Translations under genes and position numbers: made by a program
Shown here: in pieces, positions 40,756 to 53,100 of the stretch
How the letters are laid out: each line of letters starts with the position of its first letter
Numbering within the stretch: the stretch's first letter is position 1
The notes under the pieces: generated by a model
Told to the model about the DNA's origin: nothing
The model's input: the letters and a program-made list of their open reading frames with translations, nothing else
Databases searched by the model: none
Assembly: GCA_964036275.1 (NCBI GenBank)
Contig: OZ038439.1
Span: 8,244,669-8,308,668, forward strand
Length of the DNA stretch: 64,000 nt
Source of the DNA: Litoditis marina
Taxonomy: Eukaryota > Nematoda > Chromadorea > Rhabditida > Rhabditidae
Reading direction: 5' to 3'

Positions 40756-42622
40756 GCCTATGTTTGCAGCGATTTGCACTAGTAAATCTGATTGCTCAGC
40801 CCAAAACTATTGACAGCCGCGCAGCGGCTGCTTTAATAATCGATAATGACGTGCGCTGCGCGCACGCCTATCAGACGCGGCGGCACTTAAACACCCAGAA
40901 CTTGGTTCAAAATGATCAGACGTCAGACTTTGAGAAACTTTTTTGTATCAAAAAGGGCACCGTGGCGAACTAATTACAAAATCATTTATCGCTAGTCTTT
41001 ATTTTATAAAGGCGGACGGGGGTTTTGACATGATTTTTCACCCTTGCTGTATTTCCGCGCGCGTAGCGCGCCATGCCGTATAGACTTTTTGTTCATTTTA
41101 AAAATTCCTGTATATAAATATCGTCAGGTCGCGATTCATGTATGAATTTTGTGAAAATGTACATGCACGCGTGCACAGTACGTCCAAACGTCGTGCATTT
41201 TCCGCCAAAAAGTAAAATTTTCGTGTTTCAGGAGTTGTAGTGGCTGGCATGTTGATTTTTACAAATCGCTGTAATAATAACAAAGTTTGCCTAAATAGTT
41301 TCCAATCGATTGGGCAATGAATTTTTTTTTCAAATTTTGCGAGGCGCGCGCTGCGCGTGTTTTAAAAAGGTAAACTTTTTGCAAAAAAAACTTGTTTTCT
41401 GATTTTCTCAAAAACGGCGAATGAGCTCGGGCTAAAAAGCTTACTGGGTCGTAGAACTTTTGACGGCGGTCATTCTGAAGCAAAAATTTTGGGTCCAGCC
41501 GCAACTTTGCGCGCGACGCGCGCGCGACAAGCGCGATTTTCAGATCTCAGAGATGAAAAGTCGTGAAAACACAAGCTCTACGGCGGCAGAACCGTATTAG
41601 GCCACTGAATTCGAATCTTTTAAAAAAATTTGAAAAAAATTAATTTATCGATTTTTTGGGCCCGAAACGTGTTTTTGGCTAAATTGAGCCCCGTTGCACG
41701 CTTCTACCGACCGGCGGAATGAATTTGAAGAGCTGGAATTAGTTTTAAATTTTGCGCAAAACTTGGGCGCACCTGAATAGCTGCAAATTTTGCAATTTCT
41801 GCAGGCGCGCGGCGCGTAATGATGCGTAGATCAAAAAAAATTCAAAAACGGCAAAAGTCAGACTTGTCCGATTGGGCTGAAATTTGGAACATGTGTACAT
41901 TTGGGCAGTCCGCATCTTTGCTGAGAATTTCAAAAAATTTCGTATAGTTGCGCGCGCACGCTGTAACGTTGAAATTTCAAAGTAGGTCAAATTTTTTTTG
42001 ACCTACATCATTTTGTTCGTCTTGTTTTGAAATGTTGCGCTGTGCAAAAAAGAAAAAAAAAGTTGACCAAAAATTTTTCACAATGGCTTACCGAAAGTCG
42101 TGTTTTGATAGTGATTACGCGCCGGCGCGCACCGCGCGCTTTTGTGTTTTTTCTCTTATTCATTGTTGAATCGAATAGAGATTTTCCCAAGGGATTCGAA
42201 AATGTACGACTCATTTCATGAAAATGATTTTGAATCATGTTTATACTGGTTTTCCTGAAAAGTGGAAAATTTTTCAATTTTGGCGGTTTTGATCCACCTG
42301 TGAGGTCGTAAGTTGACCTTTGATCGCAGTTTTTTGATGGAATGTAGAGAATTTCACTACAATCAGTTTGACATCTCACAATCATCAGTCGGTTCACACA
42401 AAACTGAACAAGAGCCGTCAGAAGGTCGATTTTGGACATTGACTTTTTCAACCAGCCATCTGGCAGCCTAATGATCTACATGGAAAGGTAGAACTTGAAG
42501 AGTAGATCATTTTCGTGAAAAAAACTTTCTCCTATCTTCAACATTGAGCTAGCAAGAGGTCAACGCGCGCCGCGACCTCCGGGGCCCGACCATATACCAG
42601 CGAGCTGACCCTCCAGTGCCGG

Positions 42623-42693
42623 AAACAGGATAGCACAGCGATTGCGTGTTTGATTGCAGTCTGAGGACGCGGGTTCGATCCCGCCTGAAGACA
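42623..42693 (+). other. tRNA-like segment in Helitron copy 2
   Basis: Same sequence as 35482-35552: GCGGGTTCGATCCCGCC T-arm preceded by ATAGCACAGCGATTGCGTG. Confidence 0.6.
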
Positions 42694-44273
42694 GTAGTCA
42701 AGCGCCGGTTTTGCAAAATATTCTCATTTTTTGCATTACTATTTTATGATTATATGTACAAAAGTGAACTTCTTAGTAAAGTTTACAAGTTTCTAATGTT
42801 ACCTACAACTATTTTTTTCAAGAAAACTCAAATTCCGGCCAAATTCGGAGGTTTGGCCTCTGGTTTGGAGGGAATTTCAAGGGAATGATCTGAAAATGAG
42901 GTGATTATTGGGTAAAACGATGCGCTGAACATTTCTAGACTAATTTCAGGACACGTACTACGACGTGAAACACGTGAAATGCTTTTTTGTGGGCCGAAAC
43001 TGACAATTTTTTGAAGCTTGAAATAGAAGTTTCATTGGTTGTGGACGGCCGTGTGGGTTTATGGGTGGGGATATGTGAGTGAAAGTTGTTTCTCCCCCTA
43101 GAAAACTTCACGGGCTTTCTAATGATGTATTGTGTGAAAAGTTTCGTTCACCCAATTTTTCACAAAAAGTTGTAAACCAAAATCTGCGAGGTCAAATTCA
43201 CTGATGACGAAATTTAGAGCCGGGGTCAACTAGTAAACTAGTCCAAAATGATGGTAGGGGGCTGAAAGTTGGTAACCTGGTATCTGAGGTATCTATGGAC
43301 CTATTCTGAAAGTTGTGTGATGATATCTTCAAAATTGCCAAAAAACTGTGATTTATAAGCAACGGTTTTGGCACTTTTTGGGGGTGGCTAAACTGGAAAA
43401 ACTGTCCAAACACAATGTTTTGATGCGGAAACTACTTGAATGAAGTTTTCAACTATGGCGATTTCAAATATAAACACTAAAATGTCACTGGGTGGTTGTA
43501 ATTACACGTAAACGTGGCAGGCTGGCTCAAAGGGTGGCACCAAAGTAAACGGTGTCAGCTATCGGACCAGCTCGACATCATTTTCAGAACTCGAGGAATA
43601 GTTTTTCGGAATCAGCGCCAAATTCTGAAACGACTAATTGTTGAGTTTAACGATTTCCACGTATTTCACGTTTTTCTCAACTTCGGCCCAGAATCTAAAA
43701 ATGTGGATTTTTGTCATTTTGAGGCATCTCGTTGGAAGGTTAAAAATAGACAGAAAGTTCTGAAATTTGAAACATGTGTAGGTAAAAGCAAGACTAGTGC
43801 ACACTGAAAAAATGTGTGGGGTGAAAATGGGAAAAAAATATTTTTTTCTTAAACATCATAAAACAGTGTAATCAACCACGTAGATTCCGAATATCAATGT
43901 CAGAATGCCAAAAAAGTCAGTTTACACGTGTGAAATGGGAAAGATGTGCGCTCTCCTCTCTATAAAGCTGGTAAGGGGGTTTCGTTGGTTTTTTCGGAAG
44001 TCTTTACATGCACCTTGTTAGCGCAGTTGTGAACGGATTTGTCTGATTTTTGCAACAAATGTTGCGCAAAGCTGTGACTACGAAAGAACGTTTGAATTTT
44101 GTCAATATCTAATTTGCGCGGCGCGCAGCGACGCGATTTCTCGGGCGCAAGCCAGCCATAATCCTGGAAAAGCGCATTTCACTTGTGATACTGGCTCGTT
44201 TGCATTATTTTTACTAGGCAAAAAGGCTTAGGCTTAGGCCAACCATGTTTCCTAGAAGAACTCGTTTCACAAC

Positions 44274-47200
44274 ACTCATTCACTCACTCAAAGTGTTCCA
44301 AACATCAATTGAAAAAATCAGCCAATTCGGAGTCAAAAAAGTTTTTCCACCATGTGGGGGACCCTTATGTGAAAAACAGATTTTGGTCAAAATTGAAAAG
44401 TTGTAGTTTCACGCTCAAACTTTCAGCATCACTCACTCAAAGTGTTCTAAACAACATTTGCAAGAATCAGCCGATTCGGAGTCAAAAAAGTTTTTGCACC
44501 ATGTGGGGGACCCTTATGTGAAAAACAGATTTTGGTCAAAATTGAAAAGTTGTAGTTTTACGCTCAAACTTTCAGCATCACTCACTCAAAGTGTTCTAAA
44601 CAACAATTGAAAAAATCAGCCAATTCGGAGTCAAAAAAGTTTTTCCACCATGTGGGGGACCCTTATGTGAAAAACAGATTTTGGTCAAAATTGAAAAGTT
44701 GTAGTTTTACGCTCAAACTTTCAGCATCATTCACTCAAAGTGTTCTAAACAACATATGCAAGAATCAGCCGATTCGGAGTCAAAAAAGTTTTTGCACCAT
44801 GTGGGGGACCCTTATGTGAAAAACAGATTTTGGTCAAAATTGAAAAGTTGTAGTTTCACGCTCAAACTTTCAGCATCACTCACTCAAAGTGTTCTAAACA
44901 ACATTTGCAAGAATCAGCCGATTCGGAGTCAAAAAAGTTTTTGCACCATGTGGGGGACCCTTATGTGAAAAACAGATTTTGGTCAAAATTGAAAAGTTGT
45001 AGTTTTACGCTCAAACTTTCAGCATCACTCACTCAAAGTGTTCTAAACAACAATTGAAAAAATCAGCCAATTCGGAGTCAAAAAAGTTTTTCCACCATGT
45101 GGGGGACCCTTATGTGAAAAACAGATTTTGGTCAAAATTGAAAAGTTGTAGTTTTACGCTCAAACTTTCAGCATCATTCACTCAAAGTGTTCTAAACAAC
45201 ATATGCAAGAATCAGCCGATTCGGAGTCAAAAAAGTTTTTCCACCATGTGGGGGACCCTTATGTGAAAAACAGATTTTGGTCAAAATTGAAAAGTTGTAG
45301 TTTTACGCTCAAACTTTCAGCATCACTCACTCAAAGTGTTCTAAACAACATTTGCAAGAATCAGCCGATTCGAAGTCAAAAAAGTTTTTGCACCATGTGG
45401 GGGACCCTTATGTGAAAAACAGATATTGGTCAAAATTTAAAAGTTGTAGTTTTACGCTCAAACTTTCAGCATCACTCACTCAAAGTGTTCCAAACATCAA
45501 TTGAAAAAATCAGCCAATTCGGAGTCAAAAAAGTTTTTCCACCATGTGGGGGACCCTTATGTGAAAAACAGATTTTGGTCAAAATTGAAAAGTTGTAGTT
45601 TCACGCTCAAACTTTCAGCATCACTCACTCAAAGTGTTCTAAACAACATTTGCAAGAATCAGCCGATTCGGAGTCAAAAAAGTTTTTGCACCATGTGGGG
45701 GACCCTTATGTGAAAAACAGATTTTGGTCAAAATTGAAAAGTTGTAGTTTCACGCTCAAACTTTCAGCATCACTCACTCAAAGTGTTCTAAACAACATTT
45801 GGAAAAATCAGCCGATTCGGAGTCAAAAAAGTTTTTGCACCATGTGGGGGACCCTTATGTGAAAAACAGATTTTGGTCAAAATTGAAAAGTTGTAGTTTC
45901 ACGCTCAAACTTTCAGCATCACTCACTCAAAGTGTTCTAAACAACATTTGCAAGAATCAGCCGATTCGGAGTCAAAAAAGTTTTTGCACCATGTGGGGGA
46001 CCCTTATGTGAAAAACAGATTTTGGTCAAAATTGAAAAGTTGTAGTTTCACGCTCAAACTTTCAGCATCACTCACTCAAAGTGTTCTAAACAACATTTGG
46101 AAAAATCAGCCGATTCGGAGTCAAAAAAGTTTTTGCACCATGTGGGGGACCCTTATGTGAAAAACAGATTTTGGTCAAAATTGAAAAGTTGTAGTTTCAC
46201 GCTCAAACTTTCAGCATCACTCACTCAAAGTGTTCTAAACAACATTTGCAAGAATCAGCCGATTCGGAGTCAAAAAAGTTTTTGCACCATGTGGGGGACC
46301 CTTATGTGAAAAACAGATTTTGGTCAAAATTGAAAAGTTGTAGTTTTACGCTCAAACTTTCAGCATCACTCACTCAAAGTGTTCTAAACAACAATTGAAA
46401 AAATCAGCCAATTCGGAGTCAAAAAAGTTTTTCCACCATGTGGGGGACCCTTATGTGAAAAACAGATTTTGGTCAAAATTGAAAAGTTGTAGTTTTACGC
46501 TCAAACTTTCAGCATCATTCACTCAAAGTGTTCTAAACAACATATGCAAGAATCAGCCGATTCGGAGTCAAAAAAGTTTTTCCACCATGTGGGGGACCCT
46601 TATGTGAAAAACAGATTTTGGTCAAAATTGAAAAGTTGTAGTTTTACGCTCAAACTTTCAGCATCACTCACTCAAAGTGTTCTAAACAACATTTGCAAAA
46701 ATCAGCCGATTCGAAGTCAAAAAAGTTTTTGCACCATGTGGGGGACCCTTATGTGAAAAACAGATTTTGGTCAAAATTTAAAAGTTGTAGTTTCACGCTC
46801 AAACTTCCAGCATCACTCACTCAAAGTGTTCTAAACAACATTTGCAAGAATCAGCCGATTCGGAGTCAAAAAAGTTTTTGCACCATGTGGGGGACCCTTA
46901 TGTGAAAAACAGATTTTGGTCAAAATTGAAAAGTTGTAGTTTTACGCTCAAACTTCCAGCATCACTCACTCAAAGTGTTCTAAACAACATTTGCAAGAAT
47001 CAGCCGATTCGGAGTCAAAAAAGTTTTTGCACCATGTGGGGGACCCTTATGTGAAAAACAGATTTTGGTCAAAATTGAAAAGTTGTAGTTTCACGCTCAA
47101 ACTTTCAGCATCACTCACTCAAAGTGTTCTAAACAACATTTGGAAAAATCAGCCGATTCGGAGTCAAAAAAGTTTTTGCACCATGTGGGGGACCCTTATG

Positions 47201-47896
47201 TGAAAAACAGATTTTGGTCAAAATTGAAAAGTTGTAGTTTCACGCTCAAACTTTCAGCATCACTCACTCAAAGTGTTCTAAACAACATTTGCAAGAATCA
47301 GCCGATTCGGAGTCAAAAAAGTTTTTGCACCATGTGGGGGACCCTTATGTGAAAAACAGATTTTGGTCAAAATTGAAAAGTTGTAGTTTTACGCTCAAAC
47401 TTTCAGCATCACTCACTCAAAGTGTTCTAAACAACATTTGCAAAAATCAGCCGATTCGGAGTCAAAAAAGTTTTTGCACCATGTGGGGGACCCTTATGTG
47501 AAAAACAGATTTTGGTCAAAATTGAAAAGTTGTAGTTTTACGCTCAAACTTTCAGCATCACTCACTCAAAGTGTTCTAAACAACATTTGCAAGAATCAGC
47601 CGATTCGGAGTCAAAAAAGTTTTTGCACCATGTGGGGGACCCTTATGTGAAAAACAGATTTTGGTCAAAATTGAAAAGTTGTAGTTTCACGCTCAAACTT
47701 TCAGCATCACTCACTCAAAGTGTTCTAAACAACATTTGGAAAAATCAGCCGATTCGGAGTCAAAAAAGTTTTTGCACCATGTGGGGGACCCTTATGTGAA
47801 AAACAGATTTTGGTCAAAATTGAAAAGTTGTAGTTTTACGCTCAAACTTTCAGCATCACTCACTCAAAGTGTTCTAAACAACATTTGGAAAAATAA
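44274..47896. repeat. 149-bp satellite array in Helitron copy 2, about 24 units
   Basis: Unit order, variants and total length match the array at 37133-40755 exactly as far as compared. This means the satellite expanded before the elements became tandem. Confidence 0.95.
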
Positions 47897-48136
47897 GCCT
47901 ATGTTTGCAGCGATTTGCACTAGTAAATCTGATTGCTCAGCCCAAAACTATTGACAGCCGCGCAGCGGCTGCTTTAATAATCGATAATGACGTGCGCTGC
48001 GCGCACGCCTATCAGACGCGGCGGCACTTAAACACCCAGAACTTGGTTCAAAATGATCAGACGTCAGACTTTGAGAAACTTTTTTGTATCAAAAAGGGCA
48101 CCGTGGCGAACTAATTACAAAATCATTTATCGCTAG

Positions 48137-48144
48137 TCACTATA
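48137..48144. mobile_element. terminal fragment of the MITE split by the Helitron pair
   Basis: TCACTATA completes the right end of the MITE whose main part is 33660-33854. Joined, the end reads GGAATGGAAA plus TCACTATA, as expected for the family. Confidence 0.7.
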
Positions 48145-48290
48145 TAAAAGTGAACGAATAGTTCTAGAGACAAATGTTAATATAAGTTGTTGACTTTATT
48201 GGCTCCCGACCATTTTTTGATTTTCTACCAACAAAACACTAGTTTACCCGAAACACCAGATATGCTGGAACATTATGATTGAAGATGAAA

Positions 48291-48488
48291 TATAGTCGTC
48301 GCCAACGGAAAGGCGGGAGGGTACTGTATATCCCACTTTTCGCTGTGTACGCACACATGTCTTCGATTCCTAAGCTTGCCCGCTATGTGCTCTAATAGCG
48401 CAGTGGCTAGCGCCCTGCTACGAGTCTTTTGCTCGCAGGTTCGATTCCGGCGAGAGACAGAAATTTATAAATTTGGCACTCACTATAT
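48291..48488 (+). mobile_element. tRNA-bearing MITE, best-preserved copy
   Basis: The ends are TATAGTCGTCGCCAAC and TTTGGCACTCACTATA, imperfect inverted repeats next to TA. It shares GGAAAGGCG and GGGTACTGTATAT with the copies at 2611-2802 and 20721-20906. The tRNA-like core is in the plus orientation. Confidence 0.75.
48388..48459 (+). other. tRNA-like core of the MITE
   Basis: TAGCGCAGTGGCTAGCGCC (A-box region) is followed by GCAGGTTCGATTCCGGC (T-arm, four of five pairs). The 3' GAGAGACA and 5' segment pair poorly. It reads as a captured tRNA rather than a working one, although it could retain RNA polymerase III promoter boxes. Confidence 0.55.
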
Positions 48489-48624
48489 AGGGTTCGCTTT
48501 ATCGAAAGGAAGCTCATACATCGTGTAATGCTCTGTTTCGTTTGTAGTCTGATCGCGTGAGCTATGGCGTATATAAAGTGCAATCGAAAAACTTTGTTTC
48601 TGATTCTCAACTGTTTCTGTACTT

Positions 48625-48690
48625 AATGACTTTTACTTTCAAATGACTTTTACTTCAATGACTTTTAATTTTGAATGACTTATTCTGGTT
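48625..48690. repeat. partial ATGACTTTTACTTT foldback arm
   Basis: AATGACTTTTACTTTCAAAT and GAATGACTTATTCTGGTTG match the right arm of the foldback at 51816-51976. The left arm is absent. Confidence 0.65.
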
Positions 48691-48867
48691 GTCACTGGTG
48701 TTCTAACTTCAAAGTTGCAGTGACATCCTCTTAACGCGTATGTGTGTGAATCTATCGAGTAATCCATGTCTCCAGAAAAACTACATTACATGGGGTTCTC
48801 AGCCTGTTTTCTATAAATTTTTCGCAATTAAAGCTGTATCATTTCCTCCCTTTTCCCATATAAACAG

Positions 48868-49869
48868 CTCAGCAAACCTAACGGTCAATGACGGTGCACC
48901 GACAGTCGGAGGGGTCCGACTTGTCGCGACAGAAATAGAAAATCACTCATTTACTACTTTAAATTGACAATAAATGAAGTAGGATAGACAATTTGAAGAA
49001 ATTGTTGAATATCATCATGTAGAATGTGAAAATATGTAGGTATTATTGAATTTATCCAATTTTGAGAAATTTACCAGTGAAAAGCAAATTTTCCTAAAAA
49101 AAGGTCATAAACTGAGAAAAATAACCTATTGTCATGTTGATCGCGTTATAGTTGAAGATTACATTCAAAATAGTAGTAGAAATTATCTCCTTTTTCCGAA
49201 GTGCACAAACTTTGTTCAGCCTTACTCCGTAACTCTGGCGTCAATGACGGGAACCGACTAAAACGCGAAAACAGTCGAAAACCGCGCCGACTGTCGGAAA
49301 TCCTGAATCAGGACCGACTTGTCGCGACGGCGGCAAAATTTATTCAAATTTTTGCATGTTTTATATGATGAGGCTGAACAAAGTTTGTGCATTTCGGAAA
49401 AAGGAGATAATTTCTACTACTATTTTGAATGTAATTTTCAACTATAACGCGATAAACATGATAATAGGTTATTTTTCTCAGTTTTCGACCTTTTTTATAA
49501 AAATTTGCTTTTCACTGGTAAATTTCTCAAAATTGGATAAATTCAATAATACCTACATATTTTCACATTCTACATGATGATATTCAACAATTTCTTCAAA
49601 TTGTCTATCCTACTCCATTTATTGTCAATTTAAAGTAGTAAATGAGTGATTTTCTATTTCTGTCGCGACAAGTCGGACCCCTCCGACTGTCGGTGCACCG
49701 TCATTGACCGGTAGGTTTGCTGAGTATCATATAAAACATGCAAGAATTCAAATAAATTTTGCCGCCGTCGCGACAAGTCGGTCCTGATTCAGGATTTCCG
49801 ACAGTCGGCGCGGTTTTCGACTGTTTTCGCGTTTTAGTCGGTTCCCGTCATTGACGCCAAAGTTACGGA
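48868..49869. repeat. 1-kb four-part inverted repeat (A-B-A'-B')
   Basis: A is 48868-49221, B about 49225-49369, A' 49371-49724 and B' about 49725-49869. A' is the reverse complement of A (354 bp, few mismatches), and B' is the reverse complement of B. A and B share modules: GTCAATGACGG, ACCGACTTGTCGCGAC or a close variant, and CGACTGTCGG. The second half is therefore an inverted and circularly permuted version of the first. No transposase. Transcripts would form a very long hairpin. Confidence 0.85.
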
Positions 49870-50193
49870 GAGGTGATTAAATTCAAAGGACCAGAAGGGA
49901 ATTGCGCTCCATTCGCAAGGTACTGTAGGAACGGGCGGTGCATTATGACATCACAACTACAATTGATTGATCGCTTTTTCATTTCAATTCAAAAAATTAA
50001 TTTGTTTTCATATTATGGTTTTCGAATGATTTTCTTTGTCTTTTTTGTTATTTGCACTGTGAGTTATTTCTGATGTGCGATTGCTTAAGATACGGGTCCC
50101 TATAGTTACTCTAAAAGGTTAAATTGGAGACCAAAACTGTAATTGTAGTTTTTCTGTTGCTTTTGTTCGTTGTACTATTTTGGTTTGTTTCAG
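49870..50193. other. flank of the four-part repeat with a possible exon fragment
   Basis: Directly after B', GTGATTAAATTCAAAGGACC runs to an AAG|GTACTG donor at 49919, open as VIKFKGPEGNCAPFA. It could be the rest of an exon interrupted by the repeat. Its phase does not join the next candidate exon at 50194. Low support. Confidence 0.25.
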
Positions 50194-53100
50194 AGTTATT
50201 TCTCAACCGTCCATTCGATGGCTGGTCTCCTGCAAGGATGTCTGATTTCAAGGCGGGTTTCCTTCACTAATTTTTGATTTGTGAATATTTTACAACCGAC
50301 TATTTAATGACAACCAGTTCTTTGCCAGGCGTGTGTAGTTCGCAGCCTATTTGCCGGAGAAGTAGACCCTTGGCGAACCGAACCGCGAACCAAGCCATTC
50401 GGACTGAACGAGGGGTGAGTCATACTCAGCTCCAGTGATTGATTCGCGGTTCGGTTCGAGGTGCGAGAGGACACGGTTCTCTGGTGAGATTGCTTTACTG
50501 AGCGGATCTAGACTATCTTGTACCGAAGAACCAAAGTATTACTGGGTGGTAGTATTACTGGCGATTTTCAGACTTTAGTTGATCGTTTGTAAGTTTTAGT
50601 TGTAATTTTAATAACGTTATAGAACGATTGCTCGCTTCAACCCATTTCAGGCTAGTTCCGCTCGAATCAAGATGGAGGATTCTGGAATCTTCTGAACCGA
50701 GGAAAAGCTGGAAAAGAAAAATAGGAAGATGGGACCAGTTGCTTTCATGTGATGTGAGTTCGGTTTGGAAGAAGATAAACTGATTCCAAGGTGGATTGTC
50801 TATAACTACCACGTATACGGCACAGGGGTGACCACAAGTTGCACGCGTGCAACATTTTTGAGGGGAGGGAGGTCGTAAAGGCCTCAACAGGCCGAAAAAT
50901 TTCAGAAATAGTGGTGATTTTTGCCGATTTTTGTGAAATTCTCGCAATTTTGAAGAATAATTTCGTATTTTTCGGCGAGTTTCTATTTTTTAAAGGTGAG
51001 CGGTCGTACCAGCGGTAGGATCGGTCAACATTTTGGTCACCCCTGATACGGCACATGAAAATTACACAGGAAATTTGAGTAATGGAGTTAAGCAAAACAT
51101 GATTGTACTTCCTATTTTCTATAAACTGTTATTCCTATGTGTCTATCCTCAGACCAATGACCAACGTGATTGGAATAATTACCTACTATACCTGCTTAGA
51201 CAATTGCTGCTCAAAATTGATGAGTATGAGGCGGTTGCTTTTTATTTTACTTTTTAGTCCTAGTTGCCAAAAACGTGCAATTTTCAACTGCTTCTAGACC
51301 CCCCCCCCCCTCCTTGATTTTCTGTAATTTCACACTTCAAGAAGGAAACAAGTATACGTGGGAGATTACCAATAGCGAGCTTATGATTTTGTCCCTATAA
51401 GGGTGTATTTTTCGTGTACAATTGAAATTCCAACTTTCGGGAATTTCGTACGTTTCTATATAAAGATGGTTCATGGTTTTGTAATTTTTGTGTCAATCTG
51501 TTGGTTCAGTTTCTTCAGTACATTTTGTGCAGAACTCATCCTCTCATGTTTCAGGTACCGTCGGGTCAGGCTTCTTGGATACCCAACAAGAATTATAATG
51601 GAACTGGTTGTGGCTGTTCCATTGGAGATTGTAGCCTCATGGCATGGACAAGTAGATTCGCTCTAATGACGGCGGATTTTCGAGTTGAATACCAGGTGAG
51701 TACATTGTTTGTTCACCTTACCCCTTAACAGTTTAACTGTTTGTAACCTCATTTTCATTAAATGGTATTTTGTCAATAAAACGACTTTCATTAATATCGA
51801 ACCACCGTTGGGTACCAGGAATAAGTCATTCAAAATTGAAAGTCATTAAAGTAAAAGTCATTAATTCACTTTTAGTCAGGATTTGAAAATTACGAAATTT
51901 TTCGGAAACTTTATTGACTTTTACTTTCGAATGACTTTTACTTTGACTTTCAATTTCGAATGACTTATTCTGGTTGCCCCGCCGTTGCCGTGATAGTTTG
52001 AAAAATGTTAGTTAACCTATTTCAGTTCATCTTTGCTGTTTTCCCATTACTTTGTATTTCGTTTACGGACAACTCGTTCCCGCGTTGCGTGCGACAACTC
52101 GTCCCCGCCCCGCAGATGCGACAACTCGTCCCCAACTCAAAAATCGCTCAAATTCGCTTTAAACTTACAATTTAAAGTAGTGCCTAGATTATATTTTACT
52201 AGAGACTGTATACAACCTCAGAGATAAGAAACAATTAAACATAAGAACGATAAATCACATTTTGCTATAATTAGGACAATTTTCATAAATTTCTTGCTTT
52301 CTCTCAAATACATCACGACTAGATGAATTTTTTGCATGTATTTATAGTTAATTCGTATTCGGTAATAGGCAGATAAATTTACAAAATTAATTTTAGCTTT
52401 GAAACCTAGTTTTTAGCTATTTTTGTGATAAAAAATTGGGGACGAGTTGTCGCATGAAGGGGGACGAGTTGTCGCACACGCGACGCGCGTGGACGAGTTG
52501 TCGCAGAATCTTGCATTTAACTAGTTGATTACATACTTTGGTAATAATATCCGCCGAATAGCCAACAAATCAAAAAACTGTCTACTTATTCGCCGAAAAC
52601 AAACGAGAATTGAGAATTCGTCTGTTTTTGATGCAAAATTGATGATTCGATCATACGTGAAATACCCTCACATCAGGTAGAGAAAAGTGAGCATGAGCAG
52701 CACCAAAAAATGAATGTGTAACTAAAAATGCCGCATTTTTGTCACCACTCATAGTTTCTCCGACGTAGGTGGCCCCAAAAGTGACCATGCATCGATCGAA
52801 ATCTGGCAAAAGTGAGCGTCAATCAGTATCGAAAGTGGGGGGTATTTTACATATGGATTCGATGCGTTTTTAAATTTGAAAACGGGCTCCTTTTTGTTGA
52901 ATAGTCTGCATGGTTGGTTACTCCAACGCCAACTGGCCAAGCACCCTTGCTGCCCGTTTGTCAGCATCGTAAATTGTACACTTTTGCATAAGATGTCGGA
53001 TTGAGTATTTAGTTTTAGTTAGTTCAGATATGAATTTTGGAAGTTTTGAGGTGTTATTATAAAGAAATGTGAGGTTATGCGTTTGGCTCCGACTACTGAG

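Larger units (their letters stand above)
33855..40995. mobile_element. Helitron-like element, copy 1 of a head-to-tail pair (7141 bp)
   Basis: Starts TCTTTATTTTATAAAGGCGG and ends TTTATCGCTAG, the TC...CTRR termini of Helitrons. It is inserted after A, and the pair is followed by T. No terminal inverted repeats and no target duplication. CTTTAT/ATAAAG forms a small hairpin at the 5' end. A weak hairpin CTTTTT...CAAAAAG lies about 50 bases before the 3' end; the usual strong hairpin 10-12 bases upstream is not obvious. No frame exceeds 147 codons and no Rep or helicase motif is seen, so it is non-autonomous. It holds a tRNA-like segment, several GCGCGC palindromes and a 149-bp satellite. Boundaries are supported because deleting both copies restores a MITE. 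Confidence 0.85.
40996..48136. mobile_element. Helitron-like element, copy 2 of a head-to-tail pair (7141 bp)
   Basis: Begins TCTTTATTTTATAAAGGCGG directly after the CTAG of copy 1 and ends TTTATCGCTAG before T at 48137. Every stretch compared is identical to copy 1, and all derived peptides match one for one at an offset of 7141. The exact CTAG|TC junction with no spacer is what rolling-circle read-through or end-to-end insertion would leave. A duplicated assembly contig is the main alternative. Confidence 0.85.

Noticed and set aside
37168..40813. Ladder of 70-72-codon open frames starting MKKSANSES, MQESADSES or MEKSADSES
   Set aside because: They recur every 149 bp because they are read from a satellite. 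They overlap, lack splice or initiation context, and repeat identically in the second Helitron copy.
33855..48136. Autonomous Helitron encoding a Rep-helicase
   Set aside because: No frame longer than 147 codons and no rolling-circle or helicase motif in either copy.
48391..48459. Functional tRNA gene
   Set aside because: T-arm and A-box are good, but the acceptor stem and one T-stem pair fail, and copies sit inside a mobile element.
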